Below, piece after piece: positions 35,531 to 43,584 of a stretch of 64,000 nt of DNA. The position numbers were made by a program, and so were the translations under genes. The stretch is from NCBI RefSeq assembly GCF_902859585.1, contig NZ_CADIJM010000003.1:1-64000 (forward strand). The letters are read 5' to 3'. Numbering within the stretch: the stretch's first letter is position 1; each line of letters opens with the position of its first letter. The notes beneath the pieces were generated by a model. It made no database searches, was not told where the DNA came from, and was given only the letters and a program-made list of their open reading frames with translations. Source of the DNA: Achromobacter animicus (GTDB lineage Bacteria > Pseudomonadota > Gammaproteobacteria > Burkholderiales > Burkholderiaceae_B).

Positions 35531-37111
35531 ATGCTATTCAACTCCTACCTGTTCCTGTTCATCTTCCTGCCCGTGACGCTGGCGGTGTACTACGCGCTGG
35601 GACCGCTGAACGTGCGGCTGGCGGCGCTGTGGCTGTGCCTGACCTCGCTGGTGTTCTACGGCTGGTGGAATCCGCAGTTCGTCGTGCTGCTGGCCGGCTC
35701 CATCGCCTTCAACTACCTGGTCAGCCAGTTGATCCTGCACAACGCTGCACGCCCCCGGCTGCAGGGCCTGATCGTGGGACTGGGCGTGGGCGCAGACCTG
35801 GCGCTGCTGTTTCACTACAAGTATTTCGTGACGCTGCTGAACTTCCTGAATGACTTGGGCATGACGGCGGCAACCGCGGACGACATCATCCTGCCGCTGG
35901 GCATTTCGTTCTTCACGTTCACGCAGATCGGTTATCTGCTGGACTGCAAGGCGGGCGTCGTGAAAGAGCGCAGCCTGCTGAGCTACGTGCTGTTCGTGAC
36001 GTTCTTTCCGCACCTGATCGCCGGCCCGATCCTGCATCACAAGGAAATGATGCCGCAGTTCGCGCAGCCGGAGAATTACCGCTTCAAGGCCGAGAACCTG
36101 TCGGTGGGCGCGATCCTGTTCGTGATCGGCCTGGCCAAGAAGGTGCTGCTGGCCGATGGCATCGCGCCGTACGCCGACGCGGGGTTCGCAGCGCCGGGCG
36201 AGCTGCAGTTCTTTGGATCGTGGGGCGCCAGCCTTTGCTATGCGCTCCAGCTTTACTTTGATTTCTCGGGCTATTCGGACATGGCGCTGGGCCTGGCGAA
36301 GATGTTCGGCATCCGCTTCCCGCTGAATTTCAACTCGCCCTACAAGGCGGGCAACATCATCGAATTCTGGGCGCGCTGGCACATGACGCTGACGCGCTAC
36401 ATCACCGCGTATCTGTATTACCCCGTGGCGGTGGCGGTGAACAAGTGGCGCACGAACCGCAACCTGCCGGTGGGCTCGGCCGGGCTGAAGACGCTCGGCG
36501 GCTTTGCCGGCAGCATCGCGCTGCCCACGCTGTTCACGATGACGCTGGCGGGCGTGTGGCACGGCGCGGGCTTTCAGTTCGTGGTGTTCGGACTGCTGCA
36601 CGCCATGTATTTGTCGGTGAACCATGCCTGGCGCATCTTCGTCGTGGGCCGCAAGCCCGCCGCTGCGCGCAACACGCTTGCCGCCACGCGCGCGCTGTGC
36701 GTGCTGATCACGTTTGTCGCGGTGCTGGTGGCGCAGGCGTTCTTCCGCGCCCACGGCGTGGGCGACGCGATGCTGCTGGTGCAGGGCATGACGGGCGCGC
36801 GCGGCATCGAGCCGCTGGACATGTCCGCGCATGTCGCGGGTCTGGCCTTTGGCGACGCCTGGCGCGTCATCGCCGGCCACCACATGCAGCTCATCTATGC
36901 CGTCGTGCTGCTGGGCATCGCATGGTTCGCGCCCAACTCGCACCAGATCCTGGGCCGCTGGTCGCCCGCCCTGTTCAAGCCGAGCGAGGCCCCACAGACG
37001 TTCATGCGCTGGCGTCCCAATGTCGCGTGGCTGGCGGTCATGCTCGTGCTGCTGGCTTTCTGCCTGGTGAACCTGCACAAGGAAGCCCGGTTTCTCTATT
37101 TCCAATTCTGA
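35531..37111 (+). CDS. MBOAT-family O-acyltransferase (AlgI/DltB type)
   Basis: 526-aa polytopic inner-membrane protein with about 11-12 helices. N-terminal MLFNSYLFLFIFLPVTLAVYY is the usual AlgI-type start; LYFDFSGYSDMALGLAKMFGI and the invariant His344 in LAGVWHGAGFQF, with H284 in WARWHMTL, define the active tunnel. MBOAT proteins of this type carry an acyl group across the membrane, from acetyl-CoA (AlgI) or from an aminoacyl carrier protein (DltB). The carrier protein and ligase genes directly downstream argue for the second kind of donor here. Ribosome site is weak. Confidence 0.92.
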   Translation: MLFNSYLFLFIFLPVTLAVYYALGPLNVRLAALWLCLTSLVFYGWWNPQFVVLLAGSIAFNYLVSQLILHNAARPRLQGLIVGLGVGADLALLFHYKYFVTLLNFLNDLGMTAATADDIILPLGISFFTFTQIGYLLDCKAGVVKERSLLSYVLFVTFFPHLIAGPILHHKEMMPQFAQPENYRFKAENLSVGAILFVIGLAKKVLLADGIAPYADAGFAAPGELQFFGSWGASLCYALQLYFDFSGYSDMALGLAKMFGIRFPLNFNSPYKAGNIIEFWARWHMTLTRYITAYLYYPVAVAVNKWRTNRNLPVGSAGLKTLGGFAGSIALPTLFTMTLAGVWHGAGFQFVVFGLLHAMYLSVNHAWRIFVVGRKPAAARNTLAATRALCVLITFVAVLVAQAFFRAHGVGDAMLLVQGMTGARGIEPLDMSAHVAGLAFGDAWRVIAGHHMQLIYAVVLLGIAWFAPNSHQILGRWSPALFKPSEAPQTFMRWRPNVAWLAVMLVLLAFCLVNLHKEARFLYFQF

Positions 37112-37135
37112 TCCCACGGGGTCGCGGAGCAAGAC

Positions 37136-37375
37136 ATGGACATCAACGCTATCGAAGCCAAAGTGGCGCAACTCGTCGAAGACATCATCCTCACGCAGGT
37201 GGATCCCGACACGCTGCTGATCGAATCGGGGCTGGTCGACTCGTTGGCGGCCGTCGACGTGGCGCTGGCGGTCGAGCGCGAATTCGGCTGCAAGATCCCG
37301 CCCACCGAGATCGACGTGCATCTGGAATCGGTGCATACGCTGGCCGCCTTCATCGCGGAACGGCGCGGCGCCTGA
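37136..37375 (+). CDS. Acyl carrier protein (DltC/PCP-like)
   Basis: 79-aa four-helix carrier. Ser36 in SGLVDSLAAVDVALAVEREF is the phosphopantetheine attachment site; the flanking VDSL rather than DSL-D/E-L reading is typical of peptidyl/D-alanyl carriers and of free-standing ACPs in modification operons. GGAGC lies 7 bases before the ATG. It is 24 bases after the MBOAT gene and 25 before the AMP-ligase, so it should carry the activated group from the ligase to the MBOAT. A phosphopantetheinyl transferase must act from elsewhere; none is in the window. Confidence 0.92.
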   Translation: MDINAIEAKVAQLVEDIILTQVDPDTLLIESGLVDSLAAVDVALAVEREFGCKIPPTEIDVHLESVHTLAAFIAERRGA

Positions 37376-37400
37376 CGCGCAGCCACGGGAGGGCAGGACC

Positions 37401-38894
37401 ATGCGCTTCGACTTCACCACATTCGATTTCGCGGACACGCAGACTGACGCCGACGCGATCGCGGTCGTGGACGCGCGCGGGGCCACGTCGTGGCGCGCGC
37501 TGCGTGCCGCCACCGAGGCCTGGGTACAGGAAGCGCGGGACGCGGGCGCGCGACCCGATACGCCGCTGGTGATTTCCGGCCACAAGGAGACGGCGTTTCT
37601 GGTGGCGATACTGGGCTGCCTGCGGTTGGGCGTGCCCTTCGTGCCGGTGGATGTCATCAACCCGCCCGAACGCATTGCACGCATCGGCGAGCTGGTGCGC
37701 GCGGATCTGCGCTACGACGCGCAGGCCGCGCAATTCGTTTCCACGGGCGGTAAGGCCGTGCCGCTGGAAGAGAAAAGTCTGGCCTACATCATGTTCACGT
37801 CGGGCAGCACCGGCGATCCGAAAGGCGTGCAGATCGGCCGCGAAAGCATCGGCCTCTTTGCCGGATGGATCCGCGACTGCCTCGCGCTGGGCGCGGCGCC
37901 GGTCTTCATGGACCAGATGCTGTTCAGCTTCGACTTTTCGCTGTTCAACTGGGTGGGCGCGCTGACGCTGGGCGGCACCTGCGTGCTGTGCCCGCGCGAG
38001 ACCATCGCGCAGCGCGACGCCTTTGTGCAGTATCTGGCCTGCAGCCGCATCAGCGTCTGGGCCTCCACGCCCTCGTTCGTGCGGCAGCAATTGTTCAACC
38101 CTGAGTTCAACCACGCCCACCTGCCCGATCTGCGCGTCTTCGTGTTCGGTGCCGAATCGCTGACGCCCGCATTGGCCGAGGAACTGTGGCAGCGCTTTCC
38201 GCAGGTGCGCATCGTCAACTCCTACGGCCCGACCGAAGCGACGTGCTCGACCACCTGGGTTGAGATCGACCCGGCGTTGCGCGCGGCGGCGCCCAATCCA
38301 TTTCCCATTGGCCGCGCCAAGCCCTATGCCGGGGTCTTCATCGAAAACGGCGAGATCAGCATCGCGGGCGACCACGTCATGCGCGGCTACCTGAACCGCC
38401 CCGACCTGAACGCCACGCGCATGTTCACGCGCCACGGCAAGCGCGGGTATCGCAGCGGCGACCTGGGCGAGATCGACGCGCAGGGACTCGTCACCTTCCG
38501 CGGCCGCATCGACGATCAGATAAAGCTGCATGGGTACCGCATCGAACTGGCGGAGATCGACGCGGCCATCGCCGCCCTGCCTGGCGTGCGTGCCGGCGCC
38601 ACGGTGGCGCTGCGGCGGCCCGATGGCGCTATCGTCAGGCTGATCGGCTTTGTCGAACCCGCCGCAAACGGCCAGCGTACGCACTCCCCTGCCGTCGGCC
38701 TGCAACCGCTGCCCGCTGATCTGACAGACTGGAAGGTCACGCTGGGCCGGCGTTTGCCGCCGTACATGATTCCGTCAGAACTGGTGGCGTGCCCGCACTT
38801 TCCCACGACCAGCACGGACAAGGCGGACCGCAAGCAGCTCGAACGCCTGTATCTTGAAACGCGCCTCAGCAAGAAACCGGAGCCGCAAACATGA
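37401..38894 (+). CDS. DltA-like amino-acid adenylation enzyme
   Basis: 497-aa ANL-family ligase. Core motifs: A3 FTSGSTGDPKG (132-142), A5 SYGPTEAT (274-281), A7 YRSGDLGEI, A8 GRIDDQIKLHGYRIEL and the A10 lysine in DKADRK. The segment from FSFDFSLFNWVGALTLGGT to WASTPSFV is strikingly DltA-like, and Asp178, the residue that binds the substrate amino group, is kept. The Cys that gives DltA its D-alanine preference aligns with Gly250, and the neighbouring pocket Val with Cys282. So it probably loads an amino acid other than D-alanine on the ACP next door (inference). Stop overlaps the next start (ATGA). Confidence 0.9.
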   Translation: MRFDFTTFDFADTQTDADAIAVVDARGATSWRALRAATEAWVQEARDAGARPDTPLVISGHKETAFLVAILGCLRLGVPFVPVDVINPPERIARIGELVRADLRYDAQAAQFVSTGGKAVPLEEKSLAYIMFTSGSTGDPKGVQIGRESIGLFAGWIRDCLALGAAPVFMDQMLFSFDFSLFNWVGALTLGGTCVLCPRETIAQRDAFVQYLACSRISVWASTPSFVRQQLFNPEFNHAHLPDLRVFVFGAESLTPALAEELWQRFPQVRIVNSYGPTEATCSTTWVEIDPALRAAAPNPFPIGRAKPYAGVFIENGEISIAGDHVMRGYLNRPDLNATRMFTRHGKRGYRSGDLGEIDAQGLVTFRGRIDDQIKLHGYRIELAEIDAAIAALPGVRAGATVALRRPDGAIVRLIGFVEPAANGQRTHSPAVGLQPLPADLTDWKVTLGRRLPPYMIPSELVACPHFPTTSTDKADRKQLERLYLETRLSKKPEPQT

Positions 38895-39565
38895 CTCGCA
38901 CAACCTTTCGTCTCGCCCTCGCCCTGACGCTGGCGGCCTGCTCCGCCAGCGCCGCCGCCGAAGGCGTGCTGGCGCAACTGTATGCCGCCCGCCCGCCGGC
39001 GGGTTCCTCGTTCGTGCGGGTGGTCAATCCGCACGTGAACCCGCTGCAGGCGCAGGTCGCTCAAGGGCCGGTCCAGGAGATCGGACCGGACCGGCAGGCC
39101 ACCACCTACGCCATCGTGAAGGGCAATCAGCCCTTCGACGTGCGCATCGACGGCAAGCTTGCCGGCACGCTGCAGGTGGCGCCCGACACGTTCAGCACGC
39201 TGGTGCCGCGGCGTGACGGCGGCAGGCTGTCGTTCAGCGTCATCGACGACAACGCCGGCGCGCAGGACGCGCTGAAGGCCGAGCTGCGCTTCTACAACCT
39301 GGCGACGGATTGCCCCGCCGGGCAGTTGTCCGTCAGTCCGTCCGGCCCGGTCCTGTTCAAGGACGTCGAGCCCGGCGCGTCCGCCGCGCGCGCGATCAAC
39401 CCGGTCAGCGCGACGCTGGCCGCCGGCTGCGGCACGGCCGCGTCGCAGGCGCTGCCGCTGCCGGCCTTGCAGCCGGGCGACCACTACAGCCTGTTCCTGA
39501 CCGGGACGCCCGAGGCCCCCGTGCTGCGTGGCCAGACCAGCGGCACGGACGCGTACAAGAAATAG
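38891..39565 (+). CDS. AlgF-like periplasmic protein of polysaccharide acylation
   Basis: 224-aa exported protein with a signal peptide (residues 1-22, ending SAAA; Cys18 makes a lipoprotein alternative less likely because the -3/-1 residues fit poorly). The opening of the mature part, GVLAQLYAARPPAGSSFVRVVNPH, matches the LY...P.gSaFVRv.N start of AlgF, the periplasmic adaptor needed for alginate acetylation. Two further cysteines (about 139 and 178) may pair. Its start overlaps the ligase gene by four bases and the acyl-CoA dehydrogenase follows after 10 bases, so it belongs to the same transcript. Enzymatic activity is not expected. Confidence 0.78.
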   Translation: MTRTTFRLALALTLAACSASAAAEGVLAQLYAARPPAGSSFVRVVNPHVNPLQAQVAQGPVQEIGPDRQATTYAIVKGNQPFDVRIDGKLAGTLQVAPDTFSTLVPRRDGGRLSFSVIDDNAGAQDALKAELRFYNLATDCPAGQLSVSPSGPVLFKDVEPGASAARAINPVSATLAAGCGTAASQALPLPALQPGDHYSLFLTGTPEAPVLRGQTSGTDAYKK

Positions 39566-39575
39566 GGAGGCCATC

Positions 39576-40706
39576 ATGCGCCGCGTTTTCCGGGACGACC
39601 ACGAACTCTTCCGCGACCAGGTCAAGCGCTTCATCGAGAGCGAGATCGCGCCCCGCTATGCCGAATGGGAAGACGCCGGCGTGACCCCGCGCGCGCTGTG
39701 GCGGCGGGCCGGCGACGAGGGGCTGCTCAATTGCGCGCTGCCGGATCCGTATGGCGCGGGCGGCGACTTCGGGCATTCGGCCGTGGTGATCGAGGAGCTG
39801 GCGCGCGCCAATTTCCTGGGCATCGGCTTTTCGATCCACTCCGACATGGTCGCGCCGTATCTGCTGAACGTCGGCACCGACGCGCAGAAACAGCGCTGGC
39901 TGCCCGACATGGCGCGCGGCGAGACCATCGGCGCCATCGCGCTGACCGAGCCGGATGCGGGCAGTGATCTGAAGGCCGTGCGCACGCGCGCGCGGCGCGA
40001 TGGCGAACACTTCGTGCTCAATGGTCAGAAGACCTTCATCACCAACGGCGTGAACGCGGGCCTGGCCATCGTACTGGCCAGCACCGATCCCGATCTGGGT
40101 GCGCGCGGGCTGTCGCTGTTCTGCGTCGAGGAAAACCTGCCGGGTTACACGAAGGGCGCCCCCCTGCACAAGATCGGCCAGCACAGCCAGGACACCTGCG
40201 AACTGTTTTTCAACGACGTGCGCCTGCCCGCCGACTGCCTGCTGGGTCCGCTGAACAATGCGTTCGAGATCATGACGCGCGAGCTGGCGCGCGAACGACT
40301 GGCAATCGCGCTGCGCGCAGCGGCGTCGCAGGAGGGCATGCTGGACCAGGCGGCGCAGTACACGCGCGATCGCAAGGTGTTCGGGCGCCGCGTGATCGAC
40401 TACCAGAACACGCGCTTCAAGCTGGCGAATGCGCGCGCGCAGAGCGCCATGCTGCGCGTCTTCCTGGACGATTGTCTGGCGCGCATGATGGAAGGCGAGC
40501 TGGACGCGACGACGGCAGCCATCGCCAAGCTGAATGCGACGGAGATGCAGGGGCGCATTCTGGACGATCTGCTGCAGCTTTACGGCGGCTACGGCTACAT
40601 GGCGGAATACGGCATCGGCCGCGCGTGGGCCGACGCGCGGGCATTGCGCATCTTCGGCGGCACCAACGAGGTCATGCTGGAAATCATCGGCCGCAGCTTC
40701 AACTGA
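39576..40706 (+). CDS. Acyl-CoA dehydrogenase-family flavoprotein
   Basis: 376-aa FAD enzyme that introduces an alpha-beta double bond into an acyl thioester. Seen: IALTEPDAGSDLKAVRT and FVLNGQKTFITNG (flavin loops), RKVFGRRVIDYQNTRF, and YGGYGYMAEYGIGRAWADAR. The base used by medium-chain enzymes is Gly here (IFGGT), while Glu240 in the helix G motif RERLAIAL can serve, as in long-chain and isovaleryl enzymes. GGGAGG lies 7 bases before the ATG and AlgF is only 10 bases upstream, so it is the last gene of the polysaccharide run. With an amino-acid ligase and carrier protein next to it, a PltE-like dehydrogenation of an aminoacyl-ACP is possible; an ordinary fatty-acid role cannot be excluded. 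Confidence 0.92.
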   Translation: MRRVFRDDHELFRDQVKRFIESEIAPRYAEWEDAGVTPRALWRRAGDEGLLNCALPDPYGAGGDFGHSAVVIEELARANFLGIGFSIHSDMVAPYLLNVGTDAQKQRWLPDMARGETIGAIALTEPDAGSDLKAVRTRARRDGEHFVLNGQKTFITNGVNAGLAIVLASTDPDLGARGLSLFCVEENLPGYTKGAPLHKIGQHSQDTCELFFNDVRLPADCLLGPLNNAFEIMTRELARERLAIALRAAASQEGMLDQAAQYTRDRKVFGRRVIDYQNTRFKLANARAQSAMLRVFLDDCLARMMEGELDATTAAIAKLNATEMQGRILDDLLQLYGGYGYMAEYGIGRAWADARALRIFGGTNEVMLEIIGRSFN

Positions 40707-40770
40707 CGCGGCGCGCCTGACGCCGCGCATTCCAGAGGCGCACTGCGGGGCCGCGCAGCCAAAGCGAACT

Positions 40771-41733
40771 TCAGAGCCGGGCGTCCATCCAGGCCTGCAT
40801 CAGCGCGCGAGCCTCCGGCGTGTCGTCGATGACCCACGGGTCCAGCGCAAAGGCCACGATGCGCTTGGCGCCGTAGCCGCGCGCCACCTCCCACTGCTCA
40901 CGCACCCGCTCAAAATCGGCGGACCGCGCCTTGAAGGTCGAGCCATCGGTGGCGCCCGACGGCAGTTCCTCGAACAGTTCCAGGATCAGGTCGAAAGACG
41001 CGTGGCGCGCCAGCAGCATGTCGTGCAGCGGTTCCAGCGCCCGCAGGTTCTCCAAGCCGGCCACGCCGACGCCGTCCTGGATCATGGGGTGTATGCCCAC
41101 GTGGTCCAGAACATGGCTCCACAACTTCACCAATGATCCGTCGCCCGGCAGGCGGCTGTGATACGTCGAGATGCACGGCACGCTGCTGCTGGTCTCTTGC
41201 GCCTCGCGCGACAACGCGTCCAGCCATGGCACCAGCAGCGCCTGCCGATCGGCGGGCGCCCAGTTGTACTGTTCCAGCTCGTACGGCAGATACCATCCGC
41301 GAAACGCGCGGCGCTGATTCCAGCCGGACTCCCGCATGTACGCGGCGCCGCGTTCGCGCGTCTGGTCCAGAAAGGCGGCCAGCGCGGGCGTGTCGGCGCG
41401 GGCCAGCACGTCCCACCAGCGCTGGTCGTACGGCAGGCCCACGTGGATGCCAATGCCCTGGTGCGCGGCTTCGTCGAACAGGTTCGCAAGAAGCGCTCCG
41501 GGGGCCATCCAGTCGTCCGGCCGCCCGCCTTCCAGTCCGGTCCATTGCAGGAAGATCTCGCGGCAGCCCAGCCGCCGGAAGCTGCGCAGCCGCTGGCGCC
41601 AGTCTTCGGGCGTCAGGTCCGCGTGGCTGCGCCAGAGCTGCAGGAAGGTGGCGTTCAGGGAAAGCGGCGGCGAACATGCCGCCAGCGGCGCCAGGGCGCT
41701 TAACGCCAGCGCCTGAAAGAGGCGCCGGCGCAG
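40771..41733 (-). CDS. DUF4434 family lipoprotein, putative glycosidase; no standard start codon
   Basis: About 320-aa protein related to DUF4434 (TIM-barrel, glycosidase-like; family by pattern). The frame is open from the yidB stop at 41776 and encodes a clean lipoprotein signal, RRRLFQALALSALAPLAAC, before the catalytic part (GIGIHVGLPYDQRWW, WYLPYELEQYNW, DLILELFEEL). No ATG, GTG or TTG precedes the signal in frame; the first ATG (41508) would remove it and 75 residues. CTG at 41733 would give LRRRLFQ..., and CTG at 41760 is another option. It converges on the polysaccharide operon, so an outer-membrane polymer hydrolase is a reasonable guess. Confidence 0.65.
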   Translation of the reverse strand: MRRRLFQALALSALAPLAACSPPLSLNATFLQLWRSHADLTPEDWRQRLRSFRRLGCREIFLQWTGLEGGRPDDWMAPGALLANLFDEAAHQGIGIHVGLPYDQRWWDVLARADTPALAAFLDQTRERGAAYMRESGWNQRRAFRGWYLPYELEQYNWAPADRQALLVPWLDALSREAQETSSSVPCISTYHSRLPGDGSLVKLWSHVLDHVGIHPMIQDGVGVAGLENLRALEPLHDMLLARHASFDLILELFEELPSGATDGSTFKARSADFERVREQWEVARGYGAKRIVAFALDPWVIDDTPEARALMQAWMDARL

Positions 41734-41775
41734 GGGGGATTTGAGCTGCGGGGGTATCAGGGGACTGCCCAGCCT

Positions 41776-42189
41776 TTATCCGCGGTTGCCGAACATGCCG
41801 GACAGCGAGCCCAGCAGATCGGCGGGGTTGAATGGCTGGCCGGGCTGCACCGCGCCTTCCGGCGTGGCCTTGTCGACCAGTTGCGGCAGCAGGGCCGACA
41901 GCGAATCCAGCACCGAAGTGGTGTCCTGCCCCGTCTTGGCCGCCAGTTCGTTCACGACGCCGGGATCCAGCACGGAACCGAGCTGGTCAGGGCTGACGGG
42001 CAGATTCTGCCCCGTGCCCACCCAGGACGCCACCACTTCGCCCAGCCCGCCCTTCTGAAAGCTGGCGATCAGACCGGTCAGACCGCCCGGATACTTGTTC
42101 AGTTGCTCGATCAGCGCGGGCAGCAGCGAGGCCGAACCGCCCTGCTGACCACCGCCGGCCATCGAGGCCAAAGTGTCCAATAGACTCAT
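41776..42189 (-). CDS. yidB: YidB family protein (DUF937)
   Basis: 137-aa small protein of the YidB/DUF937 family, function unknown. It begins MSLLDTLASMAGGG, has a Gly/Gln linker, a helical core with LIASFQKGGLGEVVASWVGTGQNLPVSPDQL and a second helical block ending GSLSGMFGNRG. The GLG.VV.SWV..G.N.PVS..QL pattern is diagnostic of the family. No signal peptide, so probably cytoplasmic. The DUF4434 frame follows in the same reading frame directly past its stop codon. Confidence 0.88.
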   Translation of the reverse strand: MSLLDTLASMAGGGQQGGSASLLPALIEQLNKYPGGLTGLIASFQKGGLGEVVASWVGTGQNLPVSPDQLGSVLDPGVVNELAAKTGQDTTSVLDSLSALLPQLVDKATPEGAVQPGQPFNPADLLGSLSGMFGNRG

Positions 42190-42330
42190 TGCCGCGCTCC
42201 TGAAAAAGTCGGGAAATCAGTATAGGCCGATGAAAAGCGCGGTGTGCGGCAATGCTGTTGCCGCCCGCGACGACTTTGCAAAAGTTGTAAATCGCGCGGG
42301 CGGCTCATGCTTTTGGATAGGTCTTTCGGT

Positions 42331-43584
42331 TCATCCCTTCGGCGTGGCTGCCGACGTCCTGAGCGTCTTAAGTGCCTTCTGGCCGGCGCGTCCGTCTGGC
42401 GGCAGGCCGAGTTCGCGTTGGGCGGCCTGCAAGGCCTGGCGCGTGCGAGCGCCGATCATGCCGTCGGGCTCGCCCAGCTCATAGCCCCGCGCGATCAGCA
42501 GGCGCTGCAGTTCGCGCCTTTCGGCGCGCGACAGCCCGGGATCGTCCGTGGGCCAGGCCTGGGTCAGCGGGCCGCCGCCGCGCAGGCGGTCGGACAGATG
42601 CGCAATGGCCAGCGCATAGCTTTCGGCAGCGTTGTAGGAATACAGGGCATCGAAATTGCGCGTCACCAGAAACGCCGGACCGTTGCGGCCCGCCGGCAGC
42701 AGCAGACCCGCCGGCATATCGCCGCCTGGCAGCGCCTCTCCATCCACGCGCGTCACGCCCTGTTTCACCCACGACGACATGGGCCGCTTGTTCTTGCGGC
42801 CCGCGCCGGACGTGTCCAGTTTCGCGGGCAACCTGACCTCGTAGCCCCAGGCCAGCGCCGGGTTCCAGCCCGCGCGCTTCAGGAAATTCGCCGTGGATGC
42901 CAGCGCGTCCGGCACGCTGTCGACCGGATCGCGCCTGCCATCGCCGTCAAAGTCCACCGCCAGCCGCAGATAGGTCGACGGCATGAACTGCGTCTGGCCA
43001 AACGCGCCGGCCCACGAGCCAACCAGGCGCTCGGGCGCGATGTGTTCGTCCTGGATGATCTTCAGCGTGGAGAAGAATTCGCCCCGGAAATACGCCTGGC
43101 GCCGGCCATAGCACGACAGCGTCGACAAGGACGTCAACAGCGGCCGTCCGCCCAGCGTGCGGCCAAAGTTGCTTTCCACGCCCCACACCGCGGCAATCGT
43201 GGCCGGGTCCACGCCGTAACGCTGCGACGCCCGGTCCAGTTCGGCCTGCCACCGCGCCATGCCGGCCTTTCCATCTGCCACGCGCTCGTCGTCCACCAGG
43301 CCCGCCATGTAGTCCCAGATGGGCGTCTTGAACTCCGGCTGCGCGTCCAGCAGGTCGATCACCGCCATGTCGGGTGAGAGGTTTGCGGTGTGCGTGTCGA
43401 ACGTCGCCGCCGACACGCCGGCCTTCAAGGCGGGCGCGCGCAACTGCGACAGGCAGGCGGCAAAATCGCCGGCGGCCAGCGCCGCCGGCGCCGGCACAAT
43501 CAGCGCGGCGGTCGTGATCGCGGCGGCGGTCAACGCGCGAGTTACAGCAGTGTTTGACCGCGAGCGGCGCAACAGGGATTTCAT
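42331..43584 (-). CDS. Lytic murein transglycosylase, MltB family, with peptidoglycan-binding domain
   Basis: 417-aa exported enzyme that cleaves peptidoglycan to 1,6-anhydro products. Residues 1-38 form a signal peptide (LAA). The MltB-type domain shows the catalytic Glu in AAVWGVESNFGRTLGG and the family block SWAGAFGQTQFMPSTYLRLAVDFDGDGRRD. The C-terminus (about 350-410) is a PG_binding_1 domain (LSRAERRELQRLLIARGYELGEPDGMIGARTRQAL). The N-terminus lacks a lipobox, so it is periplasmic and soluble. Its ATG overlaps the MOSC gene stop by four bases. Confidence 0.93.
   Translation of the reverse strand: MKSLLRRSRSNTAVTRALTAAAITTAALIVPAPAALAAGDFAACLSQLRAPALKAGVSAATFDTHTANLSPDMAVIDLLDAQPEFKTPIWDYMAGLVDDERVADGKAGMARWQAELDRASQRYGVDPATIAAVWGVESNFGRTLGGRPLLTSLSTLSCYGRRQAYFRGEFFSTLKIIQDEHIAPERLVGSWAGAFGQTQFMPSTYLRLAVDFDGDGRRDPVDSVPDALASTANFLKRAGWNPALAWGYEVRLPAKLDTSGAGRKNKRPMSSWVKQGVTRVDGEALPGGDMPAGLLLPAGRNGPAFLVTRNFDALYSYNAAESYALAIAHLSDRLRGGGPLTQAWPTDDPGLSRAERRELQRLLIARGYELGEPDGMIGARTRQALQAAQRELGLPPDGRAGQKALKTLRTSAATPKG

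Noticed and set aside
35531-38894. Plain D-alanylation (dltABCD/dra) operon
   Set aside because: MBOAT, carrier and DltA-like ligase are present, but the D-alanine selector Cys is Gly, the transferases are AlgX/AlgJ-like rather than DltD, and AlgF and an ACAD are added.
40707-40727. Hairpin CGCGGCG...CGCCGCG after the acyl-CoA dehydrogenase as an intrinsic terminator
   Set aside because: Stable stem but no T-run on either strand; may be a structure, not called as a terminator.
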